A DNA stretch of 64,000 nucleotides, taken from NCBI GenBank assembly GCA_006384855.1, contig VCJN01003091.1, positions 1-64,000 on the forward strand, written 5' to 3'. Positions 1-10,814 of this stretch are shown one piece after another. The position numbers and the translations under genes were made by a program. The notes below the pieces were generated by a model, which ran no database searches, had not been told where the DNA came from, and saw only the letters and a list, made by a program, of their open reading frames with translations. The DNA comes from Tetraselmis striata. Its lineage: Eukaryota; Chlorophyta; Chlorodendrophyceae; Chlorodendrales; Chlorodendraceae. How positions within the stretch are numbered: position 1 is the stretch's first letter; each line of letters starts with the position of its first letter.

Positions 1-794
1 TCTGTCTCATCCCCCCCCCCCCCCCCCCTCTCACGAGCATGCAATTCAAGCCCAATGTCAGGCTAATAATGCGGGTTCTTCTAGCTTCTCCTATACATCC
101 ATATATACTTGCATGCACGCATAGAGGAGGGGTGTCAGCATATGATACCTAGCTGTGGGGTGCAGTGATGCCCTTCAACCGCCTCCACCTACATGTAGGG
201 CCACTCTCCTCCCTCTGTCCTCATTCTTCTCCCCACCCCCTCTCTCTCTCACGAGCATGCGATTCACTTGCCACCAATCGATGAAGCAAGTTCATATCTC
301 AAGGGGCCCAGAAGTGCCTCGTGAGTACGGTATAGGTAACGTCGTGGTCGTAAAAACATGGCGCAAACTGCCCTGGCCTGCCAGCGGTCACATATGGACG
401 AAACTATAGAGGAACCAGAGCGCATATCAACACAGGTTGCGTGCAAGACCACTCTGAGGCATAGAATACAGGTTCTTATCGGCGCGTCGGCACCCGTTGA
501 TGCACAGCACAACCCAATGCGCGGCAGAATGGACGCATACTCGTGCATATCTAGTGGCCAATAGTGTGTGTGTGTGTGTGTGTGTGTGCTTGTTTACGAT
601 GTACTCGTACCGGTATGGTTGTGTGGTCTGCGCATCTGATGACAGCACACGAATCTCTCTCATGCAGCTATATTCTCCTGGCTTTTGTACAGCTTCCGCG
701 TGCCCCCCCCCCCCCCCCCCCCCCCCCCGCTTTCCGGGCGTGGGCCTGCGCAAAGCCGTGCCTTGACCACCGGAGCCACCGCCCCGCGCCGCAG
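1..794. other. Upstream/intronic sequence of the coiled-coil gene
   Basis: No exon could be assigned here. The stretch has C-runs at about 10-28 and 704-728 and a short GT microsatellite near 564-588. C-runs in this window usually sit just inside introns of plus-strand genes, so this is probably intron or 5' region of the coiled-coil gene whose first recognisable exon starts at 795. A copy of the GGGTGCCGACGC motif lies on the minus strand around 472-497. Confidence 0.4.
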
Positions 795-2855
795 GTGAAG
801 GCGCTGCAGGAGCGCGTCCAGTCGCTGCAGGCCGCTCTGGACGCGGCTGGGCAGGGCGCCGGGCAGCTGCAGGCGCGCCTACCCTCCCCGCCAGCACCGG
901 CCGCGAGCGCGGAGCGCACCTCCGGTGCGGCTGCCGGGTGCTGACGCAGCCGCCCGGTCCCGTGCCGTCCCGCTCGCAGGCGGTGTCGGACGCGCGGATC
1001 GCCAACGTGGAGGAGCGCAACCAGGCGCTGGAGGGGCAGCTCCGCGGCCTGGTGGAGGGCTCCAAGAACAGGTCGCAGGTGGGAGCCAACGCCCCCCCCC
1101 CCCCCCCCCCCTAAACACACACATTTCGTGTTGCCCCAGGGAAGACCGTATGTGGCGGGGGCCGCAACTCTGGGCGCTCGTTGGCGGCTGCATTCCGAGG
1201 TCAAATATTACATTGCCAAATGCTCAACGCGCTCCTCATGTGGGGTCAGACATGCAGCAATGAGAGGTCGTTGACAGAAACGCTCATTTCGAAGTACGGT
1301 TGCCGAGTCACCGACACAACCCTTGTCGTGAGCCTCAAACTCGGGCTCGCATGCAGCATGTCAGAACATCCGCAGCAGTTCCGCTATAGTCTCGTCTGCA
1401 TTTGACGCCTGCCAGGCAGCGCGGGTTCTCATTCGCAGTTTCCTCATAACCGCGCCGGGGCCGGCCTGGGTGTGCGGTGAGCTGACATCTGCGTGGGTGT
1501 GTTGCCGCGGCAGGCGCTGGCCCAGGATGCGGTGCAGGCGGACAACGACCGCCTGCTGGACCTCCTGGCCAAGCTGGACGGCGAGCGCTCGCAGCTGCAG
1601 GTGCGCGGCCGACTTTGTGTGCAGAAGGCGGGGGCGCCCCTGAGTGCTGGCCATTACCTGCACCTGGGGGATACATCGGCAAATGTAGCTAGCAGACGTT
1701 ACTGGGAAGACAGCAAATGGCGTGCTCTCGTAGGCACGCCATTTGCCGTGTTTTAGGGTTTATATGGTTTACAGGGTTTGCGTCATGGTTATACATGGAA
1801 AGAAGTATAACTATGATGCAACAGGTATGCCTGCAAGAGGGATGATACCCCAATGGAGAAGCGGCGGTGATGTCCCTAACTCACCTGCAGTCCTATGCCG
1901 GCTCCCTCCCCCCCCCCCCCCCCCCCCCCGCCCCTCGTTTGCCAGCGGGATGCCCCAACGCGGCCGGAAGAACATCTCTTGTGGCTTTGAGCAATCGCCG
2001 CCGTGCAATGGCATTCGTTTTCGCATCGGCATCGTTTTTACTTTGTGCTGCGCCGAAAGAGCAGGGCGCGTTCACAGAAATTGCGTCCCTCCCCTGTTTG
2101 TGTGTGGAAGGGAGGCACCGGATGCCGCTTATTTGTGGGCGAGTGTATGCCTGTCCACTACGCAGCGCTCGTACCGTCTCACGATGCTGTCCGTGCCCCC
2201 GCCCCGCCGGCGCACAGAGGGAGAAGGCGCAGCTACAGTCAGAGGTGCACCGGCTCCGCTCCTCGTCCGACATGGGGAGCAACCTGCGCGCGTCGGCGCA
2301 GAGCGCGGAGAGCGACACGGCGCTCGTGAGCGAGCTCAGGGCGCAGCTCAAGGTGGTCGGCCGCCCGGCTGCGTCTGCCCTGTGGATCTCCTTTCTCGCC
2401 GTTGAACAGATTACAATATCAATATTTATCATGTATTGACATGTATGTACACATTACCTGAAATCATATATGAATAAAAATATATTTCTCTCTATATATA
2501 AATATATGTAAAGATTGTGTAAATGGTATTATGTATACACACTATGATAATACGCCATATACAATGAAGCTTGGGTCTGGTTTTTCACCGCAGTGTGCTC
2601 TGGCTGACATTGGTGATGTTGGGCGCCTGGTCGCTCTTGCAGGAGAGCGAGGAGCACCGCAAGCAGCTGGAGGGCGACTTCCAGCGGCTGATGGAGAGCG
2701 TGGAGGGCTTTGACGGCAGCCCCAGCAGCGGCGGCAGCAGCAGCAGCGCCGACGACCTGGACGCGCTGCAGCGGCGGCTGAAGGAGATGGAGGCGGAGAA
2801 CGTGCGGCTGCGCGCCAACGTGGACAGCACGCGCTCCTCCGTCAGCCGCTACGAG
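795..2855 (+). CDS. Coiled-coil protein, five internal exons (partial gene)
   Basis: Five exons can be chained without breaking frame: 795-872, 980-1078, 1514-1600, 2218-2352 and 2643-2855. All introns are phase 0, and each acceptor is an AG, four of them CAG. The joined segment is about 204 residues, rich in Glu, Gln, Leu, Arg and Ala with heptad-like spacing, for example ALQERVQSLQAALDAA in exon 1 and RRLKEMEAENVRLRANV in exon 5, as expected of a long coiled coil. A Ser/Gly-rich linker lies in exon 5. The first donor would be GC (GCGCGC), the others GT. Start and stop were not found, so the gene runs upstream and probably into 2856-3700. No conserved family is recognised; coiled coils are too degenerate to name a function. 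Confidence 0.7.
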
Positions 2856-3798
2856 GTGTCCCCCCCCCCCCCCCTCTCAGCTTAGGGCCGCCTGCAGTGC
2901 TGTCGCGCGTCCCCTGCGCGCCGCTGTCGTCTGATGTGTGCAACCATCGCACAGGAGGAGGTCCAACACCGACGGCCCTCCCGTTGAGCGGTACGGGGAC
3001 CTCGCAGAGACTGTTGATGGCGGCAAGTATCTGCCTACGCCGGGACCGCCGTGCAGCCATTACCTTCAACACTCGGCGAGGTGCTTGACACTTACATTGG
3101 CATAGCTCTCTGGCATGTTGTGTCAAGCGCGCTCAAGGTACCCTCAAACCCTCGACGATCATCGAGGTGCCGCGTGGCGGGACGGGCTCTACACGCTGCG
3201 GTTTGCCTGCACCATGCCGGATTTGTGATTTTTATTCGCTGTTTAATAGCCACAGCAATTGATGCGTCTGTGTGCTTTGTACGCTGCCTCCCCCATGTGG
3301 CCTCCCTGCCGGCACTCCCCTCGCATGCATCCATAGCAACCGGCCTGCACTGACTATCCGCCGACCGCCGCGATCGTCACCTCATCATTTCTGCAGCTTC
3401 CACCGGCCTCGAGCTGACCTTACATCGGCTCGCATTTATATACCTGGGGAAACAAGTCAAGCCCTGATTTGTATGTGTGGATGGTGCTGCGAACTTGAAG
3501 CTTAGTATGGCACAGTGGCTGGCACAAAGGAGCGAGCGCAACTATCCGGCGAGGAGTTATTCAGCATGTCACTGTCCCATTCATAATTCAGATGTGCCGG
3601 CTGGCGTTGCAACTAATGAATTTAAATGCGTATGAACTGCACCGCCACAAGTGAACCACAGCGGCCGGGATCGTCAATAAAAGATGTGATATTCTTTACA
3701 ATGTTCATAGCCGCTAGTGGCTGCACGGGGACCTGCTGTACACTCTCTTGTTGCGCAACGGCGCGACATATCCGACACGCGGTTGCTCGTCGAATTCA
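2856..3798. other. 3' region of coiled-coil gene and spacer to HSP20
   Basis: Begins with a donor-like GTGTC followed by a C-run (2861-2873). I found no further exon with coiled-coil character. A TTACA at 3696-3700, which reads TGTAA on the minus strand, lies about 100 nt past the HSP20 stop and may be its poly(A) signal. Confidence 0.35.
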
Positions 3799-4236
3799 TT
3801 ACTGCGCGACAGGGCCGGAAACAGTAATCTGTCGAGGGAGCGCGCTCTTTCTCTTGGGGAGGGAGAGCTGGAGGACGCCCTTGTCGATGCTCGCGGAGAT
3901 CTTCTCCTCATCTACATCGTTGGGAAGCTGAAAGCTTCGGCGGTACGCCCGTTGCGGGCGCAGCCGCTTACTCGCCGGCCCCTCGCCCTCGCCAAGTTGC
4001 TGCTCCTTCGAGTGCTTCAGCCCACCGGTGACCGTCAGCGCGCGGTTGTGCAGCTGCAGTTCGATGTCCTCCTGGCCCAGGCCGGGCATATCGGCGAAGA
4101 TTGTGTACCCGGTGTCGCCCTCCAGGACATCCACGTCGAGCTCGGTGTCGTGCGCCCTGGTGGCATTGGGCTCGACGTTGAAGTAGGCGGTAGCGATGGG
4201 GTGGTGGAAAAAGGACCGGGAGAGCGGGATCGCCAT
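3799..4236 (-). CDS. Small heat-shock protein (HSP20/alpha-crystallin family), copy 1
   Basis: Intronless ORF of 145 aa starting at a true ATG. Small heat-shock proteins are ATP-independent chaperones that hold unfolding proteins in large oligomers. The alpha-crystallin domain spans about residues 32-125: it opens with ELDVDVLE, carries the hallmark MPGLGQEDIELQL, and ends with DKGVLQLSLPKR. The C-terminal I-X-V oligomerisation motif (ITV) sits about nine residues before the end. There is no transit peptide, so a cytosolic or nuclear location is likely. Its paralogue lies head-to-head at 6638 and shares the MPGLGQ, QLPNDVDE and KRKSALPRQI segments, indicating a local duplication. Length fits class I-like HSP20 proteins. 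Confidence 0.95.
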   Translation of the reverse strand: MAIPLSRSFFHHPIATAYFNVEPNATRAHDTELDVDVLEGDTGYTIFADMPGLGQEDIELQLHNRALTVTGGLKHSKEQQLGEGEGPASKRLRPQRAYRRSFQLPNDVDEEKISASIDKGVLQLSLPKRKSALPRQITVSGPVAQ

Positions 4237-4402
4237 TGCTGCTGTAGGGCAAGACTACTGGTCGCACGTAAGGGGGAATAACTTTGAGGTGTTAATAGGC
4301 TTCTGCTCGGAATGAGATACGTTGCTGAGGTTGCCTGAATGTTGGTAGCTTGCTGAGTTGATATCTGTTGTTGTGGTGACAGGCACAAAGACGTTGTGTA
4401 AA

Positions 4403-4408
4403 TTTATA
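4403..4408 (-). promoter_or_regulatory. Candidate TATA box of HSP20 copy 1
   Basis: The minus strand reads TATAAA about 167 nt upstream of the ATG at 4236. Just upstream, a weak heat-shock-element-like TTCGCGACGAG occurs around 4420-4432. A TATA box is typical of inducible HSP genes; use of this one is inferred. Confidence 0.4.
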
Positions 4409-4709
4409 CTCTTGTAGCGACTCGTCGCGAAGTGGCCGCTAGCGCACGCTGCGCTGATACATGTGTGGCTGTACATGTCCCAGGAGTGAGACGAGAAAAT
4501 CGACCCATCTATAATAATAAATGATGTACCACGACTAAATGTCACATAGCGACTACAGCGACTAAAACCCTGTCGCTCCATGCATGCTACAACAGCCGAC
4601 GAACATTGTAGAAGGATCCAGAAAGATGCAGAATGTTCATCACAGCATCACAGCGACCATACCCCATAGCAGCACAAATTACGGAATTATCTTATTCCGA
4701 TTCTGCTTC

Positions 4710-5055
4710 CCGGTCGGAAACAACTCGCAAGGACAAATTACCCGCTGTGGTCGATATGTTTTCTATCCCCAAATACATCGCGACAATGAAAAAAACAAAA
4801 ATACAACGGAAGCTTTTGAGACCCTTCTGATTTTATTTTCTGTTTCACAGTCCCTAGGTGTCCATCCCCACCAATGATGGAAAGACCCGGTCAGAAAGAC
4901 CCGGAAAACCCGGTCGGAAACAACTCACAAGGACAAATTACCTTCTGTCGTCGATATATTTGCTATCCCCAAATACATAGAGACAGCTGCAACGGAAGCT
5001 TTTGAGGCCCTTCTGATTCATTTTCTGCTGTTTATAATCGCTAGGTGTCCATCCC
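4710..5055 (+). repeat. Direct duplication (~150 bp units)
   Basis: Unit 1 (4710-4869) and unit 2 (4910-5055) share their start CCGGTCGGAAACAACTC, a middle block ATCCCCAAATACAT and the end CTAGGTGTCCATCCCC in the same order. They differ by point changes and small indels. They lie in the spacer between the two HSP20 genes and show no coding potential. Confidence 0.8.
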
Positions 5056-5339
5056 CTCCGATCTTTCGGATCCTGCGCACTTGTTTGTTCGCATTCCACA
5101 TAGTGCAGAAAGTACTGTGCTAGAACATGTTCCACAGGCCCAGCAATCCATCATGGTACCGGGGATCATCATCGCCCCCATGCCCAGAAAGAAATATTTG
5201 TTCCTCATAAAACAACAATGATTCAATCCTTACTTCCGCCCCCCCTCTCCCCCGGGGGATTGGAAGCGAGCCAAATAAAGGCCTAAATTGTCCATGGTCC
5301 ATACAAGGCCATGAAGTATGTAAAGTATCAACGTTAAAA

Positions 5340-5440
5340 CATATACAAATATACATACACACATATATGTATATATACACACATAATTATATGTATGTAG
5401 ATGTACACACATATATATGTATGTATGTATACTGTGAGAG
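5340..5440. repeat. AT-rich dinucleotide/tetranucleotide microsatellite
   Basis: Alternating TATA/TATG/ACAC runs, giving the Tyr/Ile-alternating translations typical of simple repeats. Not coding. Confidence 0.8.
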
Positions 5441-5614
5441 AGGGCCCGACGGCATAACTAGTACACGTTCTAATTCCAATAAAATCCATGGCGCCGTTAA
5501 GGGAGAGAGGGACCCCGCCCCAAATAAAGTCCTCGGGTGTTGACGCAACAACCTGAATACATGGTAGTACTATAAATGAAACAATAATAAACCCTAAACT
5601 ACAAAAAATGTCAG

Positions 5615-5890
5615 GCCTCGTCTGTCCGCTCTGCATAGCGGTGATCTCCGACAGGTACTCCGGAGGTCCCCGGATCGATTCCTGGCTCTATCATTTCTGG
5701 GCAATATCGTCCGGGCCCGTGTCCCAGGTTTACATACCCGGTGGATGCATCAACCATTCGTGGTTGGAATAAGGCAAATGCCTAGTGGCCAAATGGCTAC
5801 TATGCTAGACCTACGACTGAAGTTGGCGCACGAGGTCAAGTGCTGGGGCGGCTTCGGCTCATGACCCGGGGCGAACTTTACTCTTACTCG
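5615..5890 (+). repeat. tRNA-headed SINE, copy 1
   Basis: The first ~70 nt resemble a degenerate tRNA, ending in a B-box-like GGATCGATTCC. The body then contains GGCAATATCG, GTGTCCCAGGTTTAC and GATGCATC, and the 3' part contains GTTGGCGCACGAGGTCAAGT and GGGGCGAACTTTACT. The same blocks recur in the same order at 24206-24382 (+) and, as head plus middle, at 24482-24622 (-). A tRNA-like head with internal pol III boxes followed by a shared unrelated body is the structure of a SINE. No target-site duplication was resolved. Confidence 0.65.
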
Positions 5891-6210
5891 ACAAAAAATG
5901 TTGAGACATAGCGACTCCAGGTACACTATTTCGGAATATATCCTTAATAGAGTAGGCTAATAATAATCGCAGTGCAGGCGGCGCACAGATTAGCGACTAT
6001 CTGTAGTCGCTAATCCGCGTCGTAAGCAGCAATAATTTATCGATATTAGCGGTAATAGCAGCAATCTCAAATTTTTGATGTGCGCCGCTAAATAATGCGC
6101 GGCGCAGCAATATAAATAAATTCTAGCGATTGTGTGTGTTAAGAGAAAGGGTGTTTCGAGGACATTTTTGCCCGTGCCCTCTCGGCCCTGCTACCGGTCC
6201 TGTCGTTTTA

Positions 6211-6241
6211 GAAGACTGTAGAACTGTAGAAGTCTCCAGAA
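6211..6241 (+). promoter_or_regulatory. GAA-array, possible gapped heat-shock element of HSP20 copy 2
   Basis: Four GAA triplets start at 6211, 6221, 6229 and 6239, a spacing of about 10 nt, roughly 240 nt upstream of the TATA box at 6483. Step-type heat-shock elements place GAA blocks about one helical turn apart. This is only suggestive. Confidence 0.25.
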
Positions 6242-6482
6242 ACATCGGGTAATTTCATCGCAGCAGCTAAGGATTAACATTGGCGGAGGCCCGGCTTCCG
6301 CGCAGGCTGCACTTAGAATATGGATCCGCCAAGCACCAGCAAACGACCGCGCACTCGCGCAGCAGCGCGCAGGTAGCACAGCAGCGCCGCTCGGCTGTCC
6401 CGGTTGGCTGTCCCCGCTGAGCGATTAGCCAGCAGGACACGACTCTAACGAATCATCAACGCACCAACCCAGGGCGACGAGC

Positions 6483-6488
6483 TATAAA
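6483..6488 (+). promoter_or_regulatory. Candidate TATA box of HSP20 copy 2
   Basis: TATAAA lies 150 nt upstream of the ATG at 6638, a similar distance to the TATA box of the divergent paralogue. The sequence between is CA-rich, consistent with a 5' untranslated leader of about 120 nt. Confidence 0.5.
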
Positions 6489-6637
6489 ATGCGCCCGCCC
6501 TGGCAGTAATACCACCAATCCGCAAATTATATCATCACACAACTATCCTGTCCGACAAAACCTTCTCCAATACGGTTCCGGTACTTTCCTCCGGCGTTCT
6601 CCTAGCAGTAAGCTCGGGTTTACCACCACCACACACT

Positions 6638-7144
6638 ATGGCGTGCACTGCTTCTCTGCTTCACGACCCCATCGCCGCTGCGATCCTCGGCCTGCACGAC
6701 ACCAGCCGCAGCCAGCAGCACAGCGGCGCTTCCAACAAGTACATCGACTTACACATCGACTTCCTTGAGACCGAGACCGCGTACAAGCTGCTCGCCGACA
6801 TGCCGGGCTTGGGGCAGCAGGACGTCAACCTGGAGCTACAGAACCGGACGTTGGTCGTCAGCGGCGAGCCTGCAGCGCCGACCGGCTCTGCGGTGTCGTC
6901 AGAGCAGGGCAAGGATGCGGACAGCAGCGAGGCAGCCAAGACGGCTAAGTTCGCCAGCCTCAGGCGCAAGGCCTACAAGCGCACGGTGCAGCTCCCGAAT
7001 GACGTCGACGAGACCGGGATCGGCGCCTCGATGGACAAGGGCGTGCTCGAGGTGATTCTGCCGAAGCGCAAGAGTGCGCTGCCCAGGCAGATAGCAGTAA
7101 GCGGCCCAGCAGGCCTCGGACAGGCTACTGCTCCTGCGGTCTAA
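6638..7144 (+). CDS. Small heat-shock protein (HSP20/alpha-crystallin family), copy 2
   Basis: Intronless ORF of 168 aa from a true ATG. The alpha-crystallin domain spans about residues 36-140, with IDLHIDFLETETAYKLLADM, the MPGLGQQDVNLELQNR core and DKGVLEVILPKRKSALPRQI. The C-terminal I-X-V motif is IAV at about 152-154. An acidic, Ser/Ala-rich insert (about residues 80-105) makes it longer than copy 1. It is a paralogue of the gene at 3799-4236, arranged divergently, so the two may share heat-responsive control of the intervening 2.4 kb. No targeting peptide is evident; a cytosolic chaperone is inferred. Confidence 0.95.
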   Translation: MACTASLLHDPIAAAILGLHDTSRSQQHSGASNKYIDLHIDFLETETAYKLLADMPGLGQQDVNLELQNRTLVVSGEPAAPTGSAVSSEQGKDADSSEAAKTAKFASLRRKAYKRTVQLPNDVDETGIGASMDKGVLEVILPKRKSALPRQIAVSGPAGLGQATAPAV

Positions 7145-7234
7145 GCCTGGACAATGAGCAACACTCCAGTCAGATTGCAGAATAATCTCAAACTCTGTAG
7201 ATTGCCACCAAACATAGTCTGTAGATCAATAGAT

Positions 7235-7239
7235 TGTAA
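7235..7239 (+). terminator. UGUAA poly(A) signal of HSP20 copy 2
   Basis: TGTAA about 90 nt after the stop codon. UGUAA is the usual polyadenylation signal of chlorophyte algae. The same motif follows other stop codons here (3696-3700 on -, 19840-19844, 40756-40760, 47817-47821 on -). Confidence 0.5.
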
Positions 7240-8171
7240 AAATCCTGATACGAGAAGTGTCTGACCAGCGACAAAGGCGTGCCGCATTACGCATTAGCAC
7301 ATGCTCACTGTCTACCGCAAATCACACTCGGCTGTGGTGTGTAAGCATTGCGAGCAGCTTTCATCACAGCTCCGCTTTGCTGCTAGACTACACGCATCAC
7401 GCACTCTCTCCGTAGCCCAGATGAAGCACCCAGATTGGCATCTCTGGGCAGAGCCCCATGACGATCAAAGGGTGCGATGCGTCACGATGCTCCCCTACCA
7501 GATGCTGAGTGTGCCGACATGCCATCATTGTTCCGAGCCGCATGTCTCCTGGCCGTCATTTCGCCTACTCTTAAGTGGATTGTTGGTGTCAAGAGCTGGG
7601 CACCTTTTGAGGTACCACGCAACACGATGCCCTTGGAATTCCTCGCAAATGGGTCGTCACACTTGTCAAGCACGGGGCTGCGGGGCGCACCCGTATGCTC
7701 CTTACTTTTATTTATCCGAAGAATGGCACAGGATTGACGACAGTGACCTCATGCAACAATGGAAGCTGTCAGTTCGGCCTCGAGTCCTTCCAACAGCATT
7801 CAGCAGACTTTTCCAGCGGCCCGGCGTGTTTTGGTCCATGTGGCTTGCTTGCACACCACGCGGTCTAAATTGCACGGCATGTCATGGAGTCGTGTGATAG
7901 ATGCCGTTCATGTCGGATTCAATCGGAGGAGGGGGACAGGGTTTCTTCAAAGTGTGCCGCCACCCCTTTGCAAAAAAACACATCTCGTTCCCAGTGCTTT
8001 GAACTTTGGCAGACGGACTGGAAGGGGGAGGGGGGTATGTTAAACAACAAGCACAGTCACGCGTCTGAGAACATCACTGGTGGAGCGATGCCTCAGTTGC
8101 TTTGATGTTCCCAACGGTACGTGGCAAACAGCGCAACAACTCCGTGTATATGCTAAAGTGCATGGTACGCT
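7240..8171. other. Spacer without a supported gene
   Basis: A 198-codon open frame (7301-7897, +) has no recognisable domain, weak codon bias compared with neighbouring exons and no splice context, so it is not called as a gene. Nothing else was seen. Confidence 0.4.
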
Positions 8172-9148
8172 TCACTGTTGCGCATATCCTCGGTTGAGAC
8201 CCTCGAAAATCTCCGCAGCCTCGCTGGCCATCTGCTCGTTGGCCCGCCGCTGCTGCGTGATGTAGCTGGGGATTGTTGCCGGATCTCCCGGGCAGCCCTG
8301 GCTCTGTGCCCAATGCAGCACCTCCGAGTGCCCAGCCAGGGACGCCTCCCAGACGGTGTACTGATCCCAGGGCGCGCCTCGTTGACGAGCCCACTTGAGA
8401 ACCTCCAGGTGGCCGCCGCCCGCAGCAGAGGCGCAGGTTGTGGTGCACCAGGGGGCGCCCTGCTGCCTCAGCCACTGCAGCACCTCCAGGTGACCGCCCC
8501 TGGCAGCCTCGGAGCACGCGTTCTCATCCCAAGGGCAGCCATGCTCTTTGGCCCACTTCATCATCTCAAGTCACGACGGCGAGCGGCTGCGTTGAACACA
8601 TCTTCGTCCCAGGAGCAGCCCTCCTCCCTCAGCCACTGCAGCATGGGCAGGTGGCCCCTCTTAGCCACCTGGAGACAGAGGTCTCTGTTGTCCCATGGGC
8701 ACCTGCGCTGCCTCGCCCACTGCAGGACATCAACATGCCCGCTGTGAGCAGCGTACTCGCAGGTCCTCTCATCCCACATGCGTTCGATGGCCCTCTTTAA
8801 GACATGCATGTGGGCGGCCTGGGCAGGTGTGCTGGCATCCCAGGGGCAGCCATGCTCCCGCGCCCACTGCAGCAGCTCGAGGTGACCTCCTGCGGCCGCC
8901 TCGGAGTAGGTGTCCTCGTCCCAGGGGCAGCCCTTCTCCCGTAGCCATCGCAGCATGGGCAGGTGACCGCCGGCCGCAGCCAAGAAGCAGGTGGACTCGT
9001 CCCAGGCGTAGCCCTGCGACCTCGCCCAGCGCACAACGGATTGCTCAGAGAATTCTGCAAAAGATGGAGGATGGTCTACGTAAAACAGTAACGGTTGAAC
9101 ACCACAATTTCGCTGGTGTCCGGGCACGTTTAGCCACCTAACGTACAA
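8172..9148 (-). pseudogene. Ankyrin-type repeat protein, broken by a 1-base frameshift
   Basis: About ten tandem units of ~26 residues follow the pattern QWAREHGCPWDxxTxxxAAxGGHLExL, an ankyrin-like repeat common in algae, stramenopiles and large DNA viruses, used for protein binding. The reading frame runs from ~9148 to 8561, where it hits TGA inside repeat 6. The next frame picks up at 8564 and continues the same repeat (MMKWAKEHGCPWDE) to a stop at 8172. A single missing G near 8569, turning GAG into AG, explains the break. This is either a real pseudogenising deletion or a sequencing error. The open frame has no ATG at its start; an AG acceptor at 9055-9056 (phase 1) suggests that the first coding exon lies further upstream and was not identified. 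Confidence 0.75.
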
Positions 9149-9341
9149 GTAGGTGGGAACATGACGTGCGTTGCAACAATTGGCTACATCATGGGCGTGG
9201 ACCTTTACGGTACATGCGTCCCAATACCCAATACCTGGTGATGAGGTAGTGTTTTGGATGTGCTTGCACGTGAACCAATCTTACTTGGTCCCCCTTTAGC
9301 GATGGGTATGGGCGCTCGACCCCCCCCCCCCCCCCCCCCGG

Positions 9342-9376
<35 letters not shown>

Positions 9377-10814
9377 TATTTTCACAGTGGTATGTCCAGC
9401 ACCATCAACGAGGCAAAAAACGCCACGCCATTCTCCTGCCACTCTGGCCACGATAACGCGCTATGGGCACGTGGCTATTCATCACCATAGAAAGGCTTCG
9501 ACCCACATCCAACAGGGGGGGCTACAATAACCCTCTCATGCTTGAGCGTGCAACGATTACAACAAGATTTTTGCCATGAAGTTTGCTCCAAAACCAAAGG
9601 AATCGATAGATAGGGCTTGCTAAAGCCCTGAATGAGCTAATTACAACGTCCTACATGCATTGCTGATAGTTCGCACACCAGGGGGAACGTGGTATAAATT
9701 TGGCGCTAAGTGTGACCCATGACTACGTACACGGGCATGGCGGATGGCGCAATTTCTGTTTTTGTAGCGCTATCGCCACACGCACTGTTTCGGCATAAAC
9801 AAAATCGTTGATGGTATCGGCTACAGCGCGGCACTATCGGGTCTAATGCGCTGTCACATCATTTCACCCAACAAGAACTAGCCTTTACAACATGCATGCA
9901 CGTGCGCACGGCATTAATGTAAGCATTCATGGGCGTGTAGATTGAATCCTTAAACCCCGTATTCATATGGAGGGGTGTATAGACATAGATGTATAACAGT
10001 TTGTCAAGGTACAGGACGATAAGACTGTAAGCCCTGCTCAGCTGTCGATTTATACCTGCTGCATGCTTATATACGCCTATCGTGGGCAAAGCAGGGCCTT
10101 ATCAGCCCCTCACGCCATCAGCACCATCGCGCCGTTAGCCCCTCGCCTCATCAGTAGTGCGCAAGCTCCGAAATCAGTGCGCAAGTTTAAACTATGTATA
10201 TGTGTTGCTGTGGATCATGCCGCCTCTGCCCCATGGGGCATTAAGGCTAAAATGACGTGGTCGGCACAACGTGACAGCCCCATCCAAGGGATCCTCGCAC
10301 CTGCAAGCATGTGTGATTGCACGAGGTGAATGGGAGGCTATCAGGATGCGCAGCTACAGACACATGGCAGGACTCTCTGCCGACTCTATGAATAATGGTG
10401 CAAGAATAAAAGTCCTACTATTCGCGGTCCTTCTTCTTACTTTTGGGGACTTAGAACCCAGTGAGATGGTACGGTATGTACATAATGAAAATGCGCAGCA
10501 GCACGGATTATATTGAATCAGTGGGCCATATACAAGCAGCAACCCCAAGCAGCAATGATGATTACATGATTGCATTGTCTTGCAATGGCACACTGATGAC
10601 GGCACGCCGACGATTGTATATACACCCTGGACACCCAATGATGTTGGAGACCCTGCGCACGAGCGCAGCTGTGCTGGATCCTCAGCGCTCTGCAGAGATA
10701 GATGCGCCACTTTGCATTTTTGTAAAACCTGGCTATGTATGAGCAGACTTTATCTATGTCTGAGATAAAGAGCACTGCAGCGGCTGCCCGAGGCAGCACA
10801 ATACAGTGATAGCA
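9149..10814. other. Spacer with long double C-run
   Basis: Contains two adjacent C-runs (about 9320-9376) interrupted only by GGA. The rest is AT-balanced sequence with no supported gene, RNA or clear repeat. Confidence 0.5.
9320..9376 (+). repeat. Interrupted poly(C) tract
   Basis: About 55 nt of nearly pure C on the plus strand. Unlike most C-runs in the window it has no obvious nearby 5' splice site on the same strand. It lies upstream of the minus-strand ankyrin gene. Confidence 0.9.

Noticed and set aside
7301..7897. 198-codon frame after HSP20 copy 2
   Set aside because: No family, no coding bias and it begins within the HSP20 3' region.
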